Origin: Nocardioides sp. 1609
Lineage (GTDB): Bacteria; Actinomycetota; Actinomycetes; Propionibacteriales; Nocardioidaceae
Length of the DNA stretch: 64,000 nt
Assembly (NCBI RefSeq): GCF_004522105.1
Contig: NZ_SPUJ01000007.1
Coordinates: 124,001 to 188,000 of the forward strand
Direction: 5' to 3'
The translations under genes and the position numbers were made by a program. Shown one piece after another: positions 17,050-24,973 of the stretch. How positions within the stretch are numbered: position 1 is the first letter of the stretch; the number at the start of each line of letters is the position of its first letter. A model generated the notes under the pieces. It was given only the letters and a program-made list of their open reading frames with translations. It searched no databases and was not told where the DNA came from.

Positions 17050-18671
17050 GGGACCAGGACGCCGGGGTTGAGGATCCCGGTCGGGTCGAGGTCGGTCTTG
17101 ACCGCCCGGAGCACCGACGCACCGAGCTCGCCGATCTCCCGGGTCAGCCACGGCCTGTGGTCGGTGCCGACCGCGTGGTGGTGGGTGATCGTCGCCCCGG
17201 CCGCCATCATCGCGTCGCTGGCCGCCGCCTTGGCCGCGAGCCACCGCGGCAGCGGGTCGGTGCCCGCCCTCGTCGCGACGGTGAAGTAGAGCGAGCAACC
17301 GGTCTCGTAGACGTGCGAGACGTGGCAGAGCACGATCGCACCGTCGCCGAGCGAGGTGGTCAGCGCCTCCTTGACGGCGGCGTACAGCGCGGCGCGGTTG
17401 GACCAGAAGGTCGCGGTCTCGAGCGTCTCGACCAGGACGCCGACGTCGAGCATCGAGTCGCGCAGGTACGGCGCGCCGAAGCGGCCGCGCACCCAGGCCG
17501 CGCCGGGCCCCTCGCCCAGCGCCGTGCCGCCGAGCCCCTCGAGGACGCCGGTGACCGCGGCCCGCCGGGCCGCGACGACGTCCGGCTCGCCCTCGTGACC
17601 GACGATCATCAGGCAGCCACCGGGCGGTGCCCCGCCGGCCTCGGCGCCGGCCTCACGTCCGGCCGCGCCGCCCACCTCGTCGGGGTGGGCGAGGTTGATC
17701 GCGGTCTCGTCCTCGTCGGAGAGCCGGAGGACGGTCGGCAGCAGGCCGGCCTGGGCGAGGGTGCGCATCGCCTCGGCGCCGGCGTCGAACGACGGCCAGC
17801 GCCATCCCTCGTAGGTCGTCCGCGCGGGCCGGCGGCGGACCCGCACCGTGACGGCGGTGATGACGCCGAACGCGCCCTCCGAGCCGAGGAACAGCTGGCG
17901 CAGGTCGGGGCCGGCCGCGTTGGCCGGGGCGCTGCCGAGCGCGATCTCGCCGCGCGGGGTCGCGACCCGCAGCCCGACGACGAGCGCGTCGAAGCGGCCG
18001 TAGCCGGCGCTCGACTGCCCGCTCGACCGGGTGGCGGCGAAGCCGCCGATCGTGGCGTACTCGAACGACTGCGGGTAGTGCCCGAGGGTCAGGCCCTTGG
18101 CGGCGAGCAGCGCCTCGGCCTCCGGGCCGCGCAGGCCGGGCTCGAGCACCGCGGTCATCGAGACCGGGTCGACGTCGAGGAGCCGCTTCATGCGCACCAG
18201 GTCGAGCGAGACCAGCCCGGCGAAGCCCTCACGCCGAGCGACCAGGCCGCCGGCCACCGACGTCCCGCCGCCGAAGGGGACGACGGCGACGTGGTGCTCG
18301 ACGGCCCAGGCGAGCACCGCGGCGACCTCCTCGTGGTCGCCGGGGCGGACCACGACGTCGGGGGCGTCGGACAGGTCGCCGGCCCGGGCGCGCAGCAGGT
18401 CGGGGGTCGACTTGCCGCGGGTGCGGAGGCGGCGGGTCTCGTCGTCGTCCAGGACGTGCCGGGCTCCGACGACGGCGCGGAGCGACGCCACCAGGTCCGC
18501 GGCAAGGCCCGGCCTCGGCAGGGCACCCGTCCTGGTCGGCTGCTCGTCGAGCCCGAAGGCGAGCTCGACCAGCCCGCGCGCCGCCTCGGGGAGCGGGGCC
18601 GCCGACGACGGGGCGCCCCACCGTGTGGGGTGCATCTCGGACTGGACGAACGGGATCTCGGTGGGGCTCAC
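17046..18671 (-). CDS. FAD-binding oxidase, alkyldihydroxyacetonephosphate synthase-like
   Basis: A 541-residue VAO/PCMH-fold flavoprotein. The FAD domain has VVPFGGGTSVAGGL and the family-specific block GHYPQSFEYATIGGFAATRSS continuing GQSSAGYGRFD, matching eukaryotic AGPS and its bacterial relatives. AGPS swaps the acyl chain of acyl-DHAP for an alkyl chain in ether-lipid synthesis; whether actinobacterial members do this is not settled. The start is GTG 18671. It forms an operon with the lipid kinase and is divergent from TetR and GlpD. The synteny matches Rv2251, so a glycerolipid role is inferred. A glycolate-oxidase-like dehydrogenase is the alternative. Confidence 0.82.
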   Translation of the reverse strand: MSPTEIPFVQSEMHPTRWGAPSSAAPLPEAARGLVELAFGLDEQPTRTGALPRPGLAADLVASLRAVVGARHVLDDDETRRLRTRGKSTPDLLRARAGDLSDAPDVVVRPGDHEEVAAVLAWAVEHHVAVVPFGGGTSVAGGLVARREGFAGLVSLDLVRMKRLLDVDPVSMTAVLEPGLRGPEAEALLAAKGLTLGHYPQSFEYATIGGFAATRSSGQSSAGYGRFDALVVGLRVATPRGEIALGSAPANAAGPDLRQLFLGSEGAFGVITAVTVRVRRRPARTTYEGWRWPSFDAGAEAMRTLAQAGLLPTVLRLSDEDETAINLAHPDEVGGAAGREAGAEAGGAPPGGCLMIVGHEGEPDVVAARRAAVTGVLEGLGGTALGEGPGAAWVRGRFGAPYLRDSMLDVGVLVETLETATFWSNRAALYAAVKEALTTSLGDGAIVLCHVSHVYETGCSLYFTVATRAGTDPLPRWLAAKAAASDAMMAAGATITHHHAVGTDHRPWLTREIGELGASVLRAVKTDLDPTGILNPGVLVP

Positions 18672-18710
18672 GTGTTACAGTGTGACATATGACGTCACTT
18701 CGTCACATCC
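18672..18710. promoter_or_regulatory. Divergent promoter/operator between AGPS-like and TetR genes
   Basis: Only 17 bp separate the two start codons. For TetR, TACAGT (18676-18681) lies exactly 7 nt before the ATG. Inverted TGTGAC (18681-18686) and GTCACA (18702-18707) half-sites flank the palindrome TGACGTCA (18690-18697), spanning the TetR start codon. This is a natural site for TetR autoregulation and control of the divergent lipid genes. Binding is inferred, not shown. Confidence 0.55.
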
Positions 18711-19282
18711 CGTTGTCCGAGAGCGGCTTCCTCGACGCCGCGCGAGCGTGCATCCTCGACGTCGGGTGGCGGCGCACGACCCTCACCGAGGTCGCCCGCC
18801 GCGCCGGGGTGTCGCGGATGACGATCTACCGCACCTGGGCCGACATGCCCACCCTGCTCGGCGACCTGATGACCCGCGAGTGGATGACGATCGTCGCCAC
18901 CAACCGCACCGGCGACGCGTTCGTGGGCGTCGACAGCGTCGCGGGGCTCGTCGAACGGGTCGTCATCACGATCCGGGCCCTGCGGCACAACGAGCTGTAC
19001 GTCCGGATCGTCGAGCTCGACCCCGAGCTGCTGCTGCCCTACCTCCTGTCGCGCCGCGGCCGCTCGCAGGACCACGTCCTGCGACTCACCGAGCGCGCCA
19101 TCGCCGAGGGCCAGGACGCGGGACTGGTCCGCGCCGGCGACCCCACCACGATGGCCCGCGCCCTCGTCCTCGCCGCGCACGGGTTCGTGCTGTCCTCGCA
19201 CACCATGCTCGACGACGACGTCGACCAGGACGCGCTCGACGCCGAGCTGACGCTGCTGCTGACCCGCGCGCTGGTGCCGTGA
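18689..19282 (+). CDS. TetR family transcriptional regulator
   Basis: A 197-residue repressor-type protein. The N-terminal helix-turn-helix is clear (TTLTEVARRAGVSRMTIYRTW, about residues 31-52), followed by an all-helical ligand domain of normal size. It is positionally equivalent to Rv2250c of M. tuberculosis. The gene is apparently leaderless, with TACAGT 7 nt upstream. The stop overlaps the GTG start of glpD by 3 nt, so the two are co-translated. It probably senses a lipid or acyl-CoA and controls the divergent glycerolipid genes; the ligand is unknown. Confidence 0.88.
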   Translation: MTSLRHIPLSESGFLDAARACILDVGWRRTTLTEVARRAGVSRMTIYRTWADMPTLLGDLMTREWMTIVATNRTGDAFVGVDSVAGLVERVVITIRALRHNELYVRIVELDPELLLPYLLSRRGRSQDHVLRLTERAIAEGQDAGLVRAGDPTTMARALVLAAHGFVLSSHTMLDDDVDQDALDAELTLLLTRALVP

Positions 19283-20868
19283 GCACGCCCCCGCGCACCC
19301 GCCCCCGCGACCGGCGACCCGCGACCCGGATCGCCGCCGGCCTCGACGGCGCACCCGACGCGGTCGACGTCCTCGTCGTCGGTCTCGGCGTCACCGGCGC
19401 CGGCGTCGCGCTCGACGCCGCGACCCGCGGGCTGTCGGTGCTCGCCGTCGACGCCCACGACCTCGCCTTCGGCACCTCGCGCTGGTCCTCCAAGCTCGTG
19501 CACGGCGGCCTGCGCTACCTCGCCCAGGGCCAGATCGACGTCGCCCACGAGAGCGCCGTCGAGCGCGGCGTCCTGATGGAGGTCACCGCGCCGCACCTGA
19601 CCCGCGCGATGCCCTACGTCGTGCCCGTCACCGCCGCGACCAGCCGGTCCACCCGCACGCTGACGGCGTTCGGCCTGCACGCGGGCGACCTCCTGCGCCG
19701 GGGCGCGCACACCTCGGTCGACACGCTGCCCCGGCCGCGCCGGGTGTCGACGACCGAGCTCCTGCGGCTCGCCCCCGGGCTCCGCGCCGCCGGCCTCACC
19801 GGCGGCTACCTCTCGTGGGACGGCCAGCTCGAGGACGACGCCCGCCTGGTCACCACGATCGCCCGCACGGCGGCGTCCCACGGCGCCCACCTGCGCACCC
19901 GCGCCCGCGTCCTGGCCGCCACCGGTCGCTCGGTCGAGCTGCGCGACGAGCTGACCGGCGCGGTCCGCGCGGTCACGGCGGGCGCCGTCGTCAATGCGAC
20001 CGGCGTCTGGGCCGGTGACCTCGTCGACGACGTCACCCTTCGCCCCAGCCGCGGCACCCACCTGGTGCTGCGCGCCGAGACGCTCCCGGGGCTGACCACC
20101 GCGGTCTTCGCGCCCGTCCCGGGCTCGCGCAACCGGTTCGTGATGGTGCTGCCCCAGCCCGACGGCACCCTGCACGTCGGCCTCACCGACGAGCCGGTCG
20201 AGGGCCCGCTCCCCGACGTCCCGACGCCGTCGGAGGCCGAGATCGGGTTCCTGCTCGACGTGGTCGCCGCGGCCTTCGACCGGCCGCTGCACCGCGCCGA
20301 CGTCGTCGGCGCGCACGCCGGGCTGCGGCCGCTCCTCGACGCCGCTCCCGCCACCCGCCACGACCGCCGCGGCGCGACCGCCGACCTGTCGCGCCGGCAC
20401 GCCGTCCTCACCAGCCGCACGGGCGTCGTCACGATCGTCGGCGGCAAGCTGACGACGTACCGCCGGATGGCCCAGGACGCCCTCGACGCCGCCACCGCCC
20501 ACCTCGACGCCGGGCCCTGCGTCACCGCCTCCCTCCCCCTCCTCGGCGCGGCGCCCCGTGCCGAGCTGGCCGCCCTCGAGCAGCCGGCCCGCCTGGTGCG
20601 CCGCTACGGCACCGACGCCGGCCTCGTGCTCGACACCGCCCGCGAGGTCACCCGCCTCGGCGACGACGAGCTCCTCGCGCCGGTCGCGGACGGCGTCCCG
20701 GCGACCCTCGCCGAGCTCGTCTTCGGCGTCACCCACGAGGGCGCGCACGACGTCGCCGACCTCCTCGACCGCCGGACCCGGGTCGGCCTGGTCCCGCCCG
20801 ACCGGGCCCTCGCCGTCCCCGCCGCCGAGCGCGCGCTCGCCCTCGCCGCGACCGCCCGAGCCCGTTAG
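19279..20868 (+). CDS. glpD: Glycerol-3-phosphate dehydrogenase, FAD-dependent
   Basis: A 529-residue membrane-associated flavoprotein that oxidises sn-glycerol-3-phosphate to DHAP and feeds electrons to quinone. The N-terminal FAD motif is VVGLGVTGAGVALDAATRGL, followed by GTSRWSSKLVHGGLRYL, diagnostic of GlpD. The distal FAD contact GVVTIVGGKLTTYRRMA and the C-terminal helical domain are intact. The start is GTG 19279, overlapping the TetR stop. Placement beside AGPS-like and DAG-kinase genes matches glpD1 (Rv2249c) in mycobacteria. DHAP made here is the substrate class of alkyl-DHAP synthases, which ties the cluster together. Confidence 0.92.
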   Translation: MSTPPRTRPRDRRPATRIAAGLDGAPDAVDVLVVGLGVTGAGVALDAATRGLSVLAVDAHDLAFGTSRWSSKLVHGGLRYLAQGQIDVAHESAVERGVLMEVTAPHLTRAMPYVVPVTAATSRSTRTLTAFGLHAGDLLRRGAHTSVDTLPRPRRVSTTELLRLAPGLRAAGLTGGYLSWDGQLEDDARLVTTIARTAASHGAHLRTRARVLAATGRSVELRDELTGAVRAVTAGAVVNATGVWAGDLVDDVTLRPSRGTHLVLRAETLPGLTTAVFAPVPGSRNRFVMVLPQPDGTLHVGLTDEPVEGPLPDVPTPSEAEIGFLLDVVAAAFDRPLHRADVVGAHAGLRPLLDAAPATRHDRRGATADLSRRHAVLTSRTGVVTIVGGKLTTYRRMAQDALDAATAHLDAGPCVTASLPLLGAAPRAELAALEQPARLVRRYGTDAGLVLDTAREVTRLGDDELLAPVADGVPATLAELVFGVTHEGAHDVADLLDRRTRVGLVPPDRALAVPAAERALALAATARAR

Positions 20869-20885
20869 TCCCGGCCGCCCGGGAC
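20868..20885 (+). terminator. Short GC hairpin at the glpD stop
   Basis: A 7-bp perfect stem (20868-20874 with 20879-20885) begins on the last base of the glpD stop codon and has a 4-nt loop. No U-tract follows. It is probably a weak or U-less terminator. Confidence 0.4.
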
Positions 20886-21011
20886 GCGGAAGCGGCCCTC
20901 CGACAGCCCGAACGGCCGGGAACATCGCCGCCGGCGGCCGCCGACCGATGAGTGCGGCCCTCGACCCCGGTCGGTAGGAGCAGGCAGACTGACCAACGGC
21001 GGGAGCACAGC

Positions 21012-22079
21012 ATGACGACGACGGCGACGGAGCGGGCGAACCTCGACATGACGGCGGAGGAGACCACCGGCGGGTCCGGCAACGACGGGGCCGCGACCGA
21101 GCTCGACGACTTCGACGGCCTCACCTCGCGCTACCAGCGCGAGCTGCTGGCGCACTGCTACCGGATGAGCGGGTCGGTGCACGAGGCCGAGGACCTCGTC
21201 CAGGAGACGTTCCTGCGGGCGTGGAAGGCGAGCGCGACGTTCCAGGGCCGCAGCTCGGTGCGCACCTGGCTGTACCGGATCGCCACCAACGTGTGCCTGA
21301 CCAACCTCGAGGGCAAGCCGCGCCGGCCGCTGCCGGCGGGGCTCGGCACCTCCGACCAGATGGCCGGCGACGCGCTCGAGGAGAACCACGAGATCGCCTG
21401 GCTCGAGCCGGTCCCGGACGCCGCCGTGGTGGTCGCCGAGCGCGACACCCTGCGCCTGGCCTTCGTCGCCGCGCTCCAGCACCTCCCGGCCCGCCAGCGC
21501 GCGGTGCTGATCCTGCGCGACGTCCTGCGGTGGTCGGCCGCCGAGACGGCCGAGGCGCTCGACACGACGTCGGCGGCGGTGAACTCCGCCCTCCAGCGCG
21601 CCCACGCCCAGCTCGGCGAGCGGGCCCTGACCGAGGACACCGTCGTCGAGGACCTCACCGACGCCCAGCGCGGCCTCCTCGACCGCTACCTCGACGCGTT
21701 CTGGCGCAAGGACATCGACACGATCGTCGGGCTGCTCAAGGCCGACGCCACGTGGGACATGCCGCCGTTCACCAACTGGTACCGCGGCGCCGACAACATC
21801 GGCGACCTGATCGGCACCAAGTGCCCCGGCGGCGTCCACGACATGGCGATGATCGCCACCACCGCCAACGGCCAGCCGGCGTTCGGGCTCTACATGCGGG
21901 TGCCCGACGGCCACTTCCAGCCGTTCCACCTGCAGGTCCTGCACCTCGACGGCGACCTGGTCCGTCACGTCACCGCCTTCTTCGAGACCCGGCTCTTCGC
22001 GACCTTCGGGCTGCCGGACTCGCTGCCGGCCGACTACCTGCCGGTCGACCACCAGCCGGCCGCGCCGACCGGGCCGTGA
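21012..22079 (+). CDS. sigG: SigG-type ECF RNA polymerase sigma factor with SnoaL-like C terminus
   Basis: A 355-residue sigma factor. Sigma region 2 runs through YRMSGSVHEAEDLVQETFLRAW (about residues 50-75), with TWLYRIATNVCL after it, and region 4 is at residues 150-200 (ALQHLPARQRAVLILRDVL). Residues 215-335 form a SnoaL/NTF2-like domain, as in SigG and the TIGR02960 group, thought to regulate sigma activity in cis. The start is ATG 21012 with GGGAG 8 nt upstream, in place of a frame extension from 20952. The stop overlaps the next gene (GTGA). No classical anti-sigma factor is adjacent. Confidence 0.88.
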   Translation: MTTTATERANLDMTAEETTGGSGNDGAATELDDFDGLTSRYQRELLAHCYRMSGSVHEAEDLVQETFLRAWKASATFQGRSSVRTWLYRIATNVCLTNLEGKPRRPLPAGLGTSDQMAGDALEENHEIAWLEPVPDAAVVVAERDTLRLAFVAALQHLPARQRAVLILRDVLRWSAAETAEALDTTSAAVNSALQRAHAQLGERALTEDTVVEDLTDAQRGLLDRYLDAFWRKDIDTIVGLLKADATWDMPPFTNWYRGADNIGDLIGTKCPGGVHDMAMIATTANGQPAFGLYMRVPDGHFQPFHLQVLHLDGDLVRHVTAFFETRLFATFGLPDSLPADYLPVDHQPAAPTGP

Positions 22080-22714
22080 CCGGCGCCCCCGGCGGGGGCG
22101 TCGAGCTGCTCGAGCGGGCCCTCGCCTACACGCGGGGCTCGCTGCTGCACGTCACCCCCGCCCACCTGCGACTGCCCACCCCGTGCGCCGCGTGGGACCT
22201 CGACCGCCTCCTGACCCACATGGACGACGTCCTCGACGCCTTCACCGAGGGCGCCGGTGGCGCCGTCGCGCTGCGTCCGAGCACCCCGCTCGACGTCCGG
22301 GTCGCGACGCTCCAGAGCAAGGCCTGCGACCTGCTCGGGGCGTGGAGTGGCCCGCACGCCCCGGACGTCGTCCACGTGGCCGGGCTGCCGGTGCCGACCG
22401 AGGTGCTGCTGCGGGCGGCGGCGCTGGAGATCGCCGTCCACGGCTGGGACGTCGCCGAGACCACCGCCCGCACGACGGGCGTGCCGTCGTCCCTGCCCGC
22501 GGCGCTCGCCCGCCACCTCCTCCCGGTCGCAGCGGGGCTGGTCGCCGACGCCGACCGCGGCACCCGGTTCGGACCCGGCGTCGACCTCGGCCCCGGTAGC
22601 GGCGCCTCGACCCGGCTGCTCGCGTTCCTCGGCCGGCGGCCCGGGCGGCACCTGACTGGTCCACTGCCTCTGGATTCCCTCAATACCGGTCCGGAACGGC
22701 GTTCCGCTTCCTAG
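22076..22714 (+). CDS. TIGR03086-type mycothiol-dependent isomerase-fold protein
   Basis: A 212-residue helical DinB/MDMPI-fold protein. LPTPCAAWDLDRLLTHM is the family N-terminal motif with one metal-ligand His, and ALEIAVHGWDVAE carries a second. The fold binds a divalent metal and, in characterised relatives, uses mycothiol as cofactor; the substrate is unknown. It is translationally coupled to the sigma factor (GTGA), suggesting a shared stress or detoxification function. Its last codons overlap the promoter of the following LuxR gene: the TAG stop (22712-22714) starts the -10 hexamer TAGCCT. Confidence 0.78.
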   Translation: MTGAPGGGVELLERALAYTRGSLLHVTPAHLRLPTPCAAWDLDRLLTHMDDVLDAFTEGAGGAVALRPSTPLDVRVATLQSKACDLLGAWSGPHAPDVVHVAGLPVPTEVLLRAAALEIAVHGWDVAETTARTTGVPSSLPAALARHLLPVAAGLVADADRGTRFGPGVDLGPGSGASTRLLAFLGRRPGRHLTGPLPLDSLNTGPERRSAS

Positions 22715-22723
22715 CCTGGGCCC

Positions 22724-23674
22724 ATGCCCGCCACGCTCGTCGCGCCCGACACCGGAGCAATCGACGACCTCCGCGCCCTGGTCCGCCGGGGACGGGTCCG
22801 ACTCGCCCTGTCGGGGCTCCGCGCGCTCGAGGCGGAGGACCTCGCCCCCGCGGCGGACCGGACGGCGGCGCAGGCGCTCCTGCTGGAGTGCCACCTGGCC
22901 CAGGGCGACCTCGCCGCGGCGCAGGCCCTGGCGCCCGCGGTGGCCCTCGACGACCGCGCGGAGGCCCGCCACGCGCTGGCCGAGCTCGCCGCGGCCACCC
23001 TCGACCCCGACGTCGCCGTCGAGCGCTACCTGTCCGTCGCCGACGCCCCCGACGCCGACCCCGAGGGCCTGCGGGTCCCGTGGCGCGCCGGCGCGGCCCT
23101 CGCGATGCTCCGCGCCGGACGCCGTCCCGAGGCCTTCGAGCTGGCGCGCACCCAGCACGCCCTCGCCCTCGAGCACGGCTCGCCGGCCGACCTCGCCCTG
23201 GCGCTCCGGGTGCTCGCCACCACCAAGCCCGACGGCCTGCGGGCCCCGGACCTGCGCGTCGCCCTGGCCCTCCTCGACGGCGTCGAGGCGGGACGGCTGC
23301 GCGCCCAGCTCCAGACCGACCTCGCCGGCCTGCTCCTGCTCGTCGGCGAGCCGGACGAGGCGCTGACCCTGCTCCGGTCGGCGGAGGAGCACGCCTCCAG
23401 CGAGGACCTCTGGCCCCTGCTCAACCGGGGCCGCCGGTTGCTCGAGCGGATGGGCGAGGCCCCGCGCCGCCGTCAGTCCGAGGTGCTCGCCGTCCTCACC
23501 GCCGGCGAGCGTCGCGTCGCCGTGCTGGCCCTGGAGGGCCGCTCGAACCGCAGCGTCGCCGAGCAGCTCGGGGTCTCGGTCAAGGCCGTCGAGGGCCACC
23601 TGTCGAAGATCTACCGCAAGCTCGACGTGACCTCGCGTCCCACCCTCGTCGCGAGCCTCTCCACCAGCGTCTGA
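22724..23674 (+). CDS. LuxR family transcriptional regulator with TPR-like N terminus
   Basis: A 316-residue regulator. The C-terminal 60 residues are a LuxR/GerE helix-turn-helix (LTAGERRVAVLALEG, then AEQLGVSVKAVEGHLSKIYR). The first 240 residues are Ala/Leu-rich helices resembling the TPR half of LAL regulators, without an ATPase domain. It looks like the C-terminal portion of a LAL protein such as the one at 28835-31579, and may be an independent small relative. A -10 hexamer TAGCCT (22712-22717) sits 6 nt before the ATG, so it is leaderless. The effector is unknown. Confidence 0.82.
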   Translation: MPATLVAPDTGAIDDLRALVRRGRVRLALSGLRALEAEDLAPAADRTAAQALLLECHLAQGDLAAAQALAPAVALDDRAEARHALAELAAATLDPDVAVERYLSVADAPDADPEGLRVPWRAGAALAMLRAGRRPEAFELARTQHALALEHGSPADLALALRVLATTKPDGLRAPDLRVALALLDGVEAGRLRAQLQTDLAGLLLLVGEPDEALTLLRSAEEHASSEDLWPLLNRGRRLLERMGEAPRRRQSEVLAVLTAGERRVAVLALEGRSNRSVAEQLGVSVKAVEGHLSKIYRKLDVTSRPTLVASLSTSV

Positions 23675-23680
23675 CGGCGC

Positions 23681-24007
23681 TCAGGCGGGTGGTTCGCCCG
23701 CCTCGGGACGCCGCCGGCCCTGGATGCCCGCCTGCTCGAGGCGCTGGCGCACCTGGACGACCTTGTAGACGAAGATCGCGACACCCGCGAGCACACCGGC
23801 GTCGTCGACGAGGCCCAGCGGGCCGAGGAGCGCCTCCGGCAGCACGTCGATCGGGCTCGCGAGGTAGACCAGCCCCCCGATCATCGCGACCACGCCGCGC
23901 GGCGGGACCCGGTAGCGCCACATCACGAGGCCGACGACCAGCAGGCCGACCAGCACCAGGACGCCGAGCACCACCAGCACGGCGACGAACAGGTCGGAGA
24001 GGTCCAT
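23681..24007 (-). CDS. YkvA-type DUF1232 membrane protein
   Basis: A 108-residue protein with an N-terminal membrane segment (residues 6-28) followed by the DUF1232 core YLASPIDVLPEALLGPLGLVDD. The function of the family is unknown; members are small membrane proteins. CAGACT (24014-24019) lies 6 nt before the ATG. The gene ends 6 nt from the convergent LuxR gene. It follows the lipoprotein gene by 15 nt and may be co-transcribed with it. Confidence 0.85.
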   Translation of the reverse strand: MDLSDLFVAVLVVLGVLVLVGLLVVGLVMWRYRVPPRGVVAMIGGLVYLASPIDVLPEALLGPLGLVDDAGVLAGVAIFVYKVVQVRQRLEQAGIQGRRRPEAGEPPA

Positions 24008-24022
24008 GGGGTCAGTCTGCGC

Positions 24023-24964
24023 TCAGTACTGGTGGAACCACGCCGCCAGGTCGAGCGAGATCCCCGGACAGGTCAGGTTCATGTCGCGGTCGGCCTCGAC
24101 CCACTGGCCGAGCACCGCCTCGCCGCCCTGGATCATCCAGTCGTCCCCGCACCGGGCGAGGGCCTCGGCCGACGACGTCTGGCCGGCCGCGCGCCACTCC
24201 GGGACGCCGAGCTCGAGGTCGCCCACGACACCGGACCACAGGGCCGGCGTCGAGTAGACGCCGATCCGGTAGCCGGCGTCCTGGTAGCCGCGGGCGATCC
24301 CGGCGACCACGGCGGCGTTGGCCTGCAGGTCGCCGGACCACGCGAAGTCGGGCACCGGCTCGACGTCGATCCAGACGATCGGGGTGAGCAGCCCGGCGGC
24401 CTCCATGGTGTCGACGTTGAAGAGCGCCTGCTGGTAGCCGGTGTTCGCGAGCGCCCCGAGCGGGGTCGCCCCGTCGTAGGGGCCGTCCTGGCCGTGCTCG
24501 TCGAGGAAGCGCGCCTCGGGATAGCTGGCGACGGCGTACGCCGAGATCATCCGGCCGGCCCGGCGGGTGTCGTCGACCTGGCTCTGCAGGCACGGGTTCG
24601 GGTAGAAGCCGGGGCCGTTGGTGAGCCCCACGACGACGTAGCGCGCCTCCGGCACCGGGCCGGGGCCGCCGTGCGACCGCTTCTCGGGGATGCCCATGCC
24701 GGGCGGGCACTGCGGCCAGCTGATGTCGGACCCGAGCACCGGCTCGTCGGCGACCTCGATGCCCTCGACGAGGTCGGCGAGCGGGTCGCGGGTCACGGTC
24801 GGCGGGGGCGGCGGCGCCTGGGTGGGCTCGGGCGTCGTGATGTCGACGGGGGCGTCGGCCGCCGCCGAGGACGTCGGGGCCGGGGCGCCGGTGGGTCCCG
24901 CGGACGGCTCCGCCGAGCAGCCGGTCGCGAGCAGCAGCACCGTCGCCACCACCCACCTCCGCAT
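24023..24964 (-). CDS. Lipoprotein with GH25-like/Rv2525c-like TIM-barrel domain
   Basis: A 313-residue lipoprotein: the signal peptide ends in LLLATGC, followed by a Pro/Thr/Ala-rich linker of about 60 residues and a globular domain. That domain begins GSDISWPQCP and includes a predicted active-site strand, IVWIDVEPVPDF. This pattern is typical of actinobacterial glycoside-hydrolase-25-like proteins, suggesting a peptidoglycan or glycan hydrolase at the cell surface. Activity is not established; the Asp/Glu in IDVEP are the best catalytic candidates. A -10 hexamer TAGCCT (24971-24976) is 6 nt upstream of the ATG and overlaps the stop of the upstream dehydrogenase gene. Confidence 0.7.
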   Translation of the reverse strand: MRRWVVATVLLLATGCSAEPSAGPTGAPAPTSSAAADAPVDITTPEPTQAPPPPPTVTRDPLADLVEGIEVADEPVLGSDISWPQCPPGMGIPEKRSHGGPGPVPEARYVVVGLTNGPGFYPNPCLQSQVDDTRRAGRMISAYAVASYPEARFLDEHGQDGPYDGATPLGALANTGYQQALFNVDTMEAAGLLTPIVWIDVEPVPDFAWSGDLQANAAVVAGIARGYQDAGYRIGVYSTPALWSGVVGDLELGVPEWRAAGQTSSAEALARCGDDWMIQGGEAVLGQWVEADRDMNLTCPGISLDLAAWFHQY

Positions 24965-24973
24965 GCGGAGAGG

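Noticed and set aside
22724..23674. The 316-residue LuxR protein as a truncated pseudogene of a LAL regulator
   Set aside because: It has its own leaderless promoter, an intact helix-turn-helix and no frameshift, so it is treated as a genuine short regulator.
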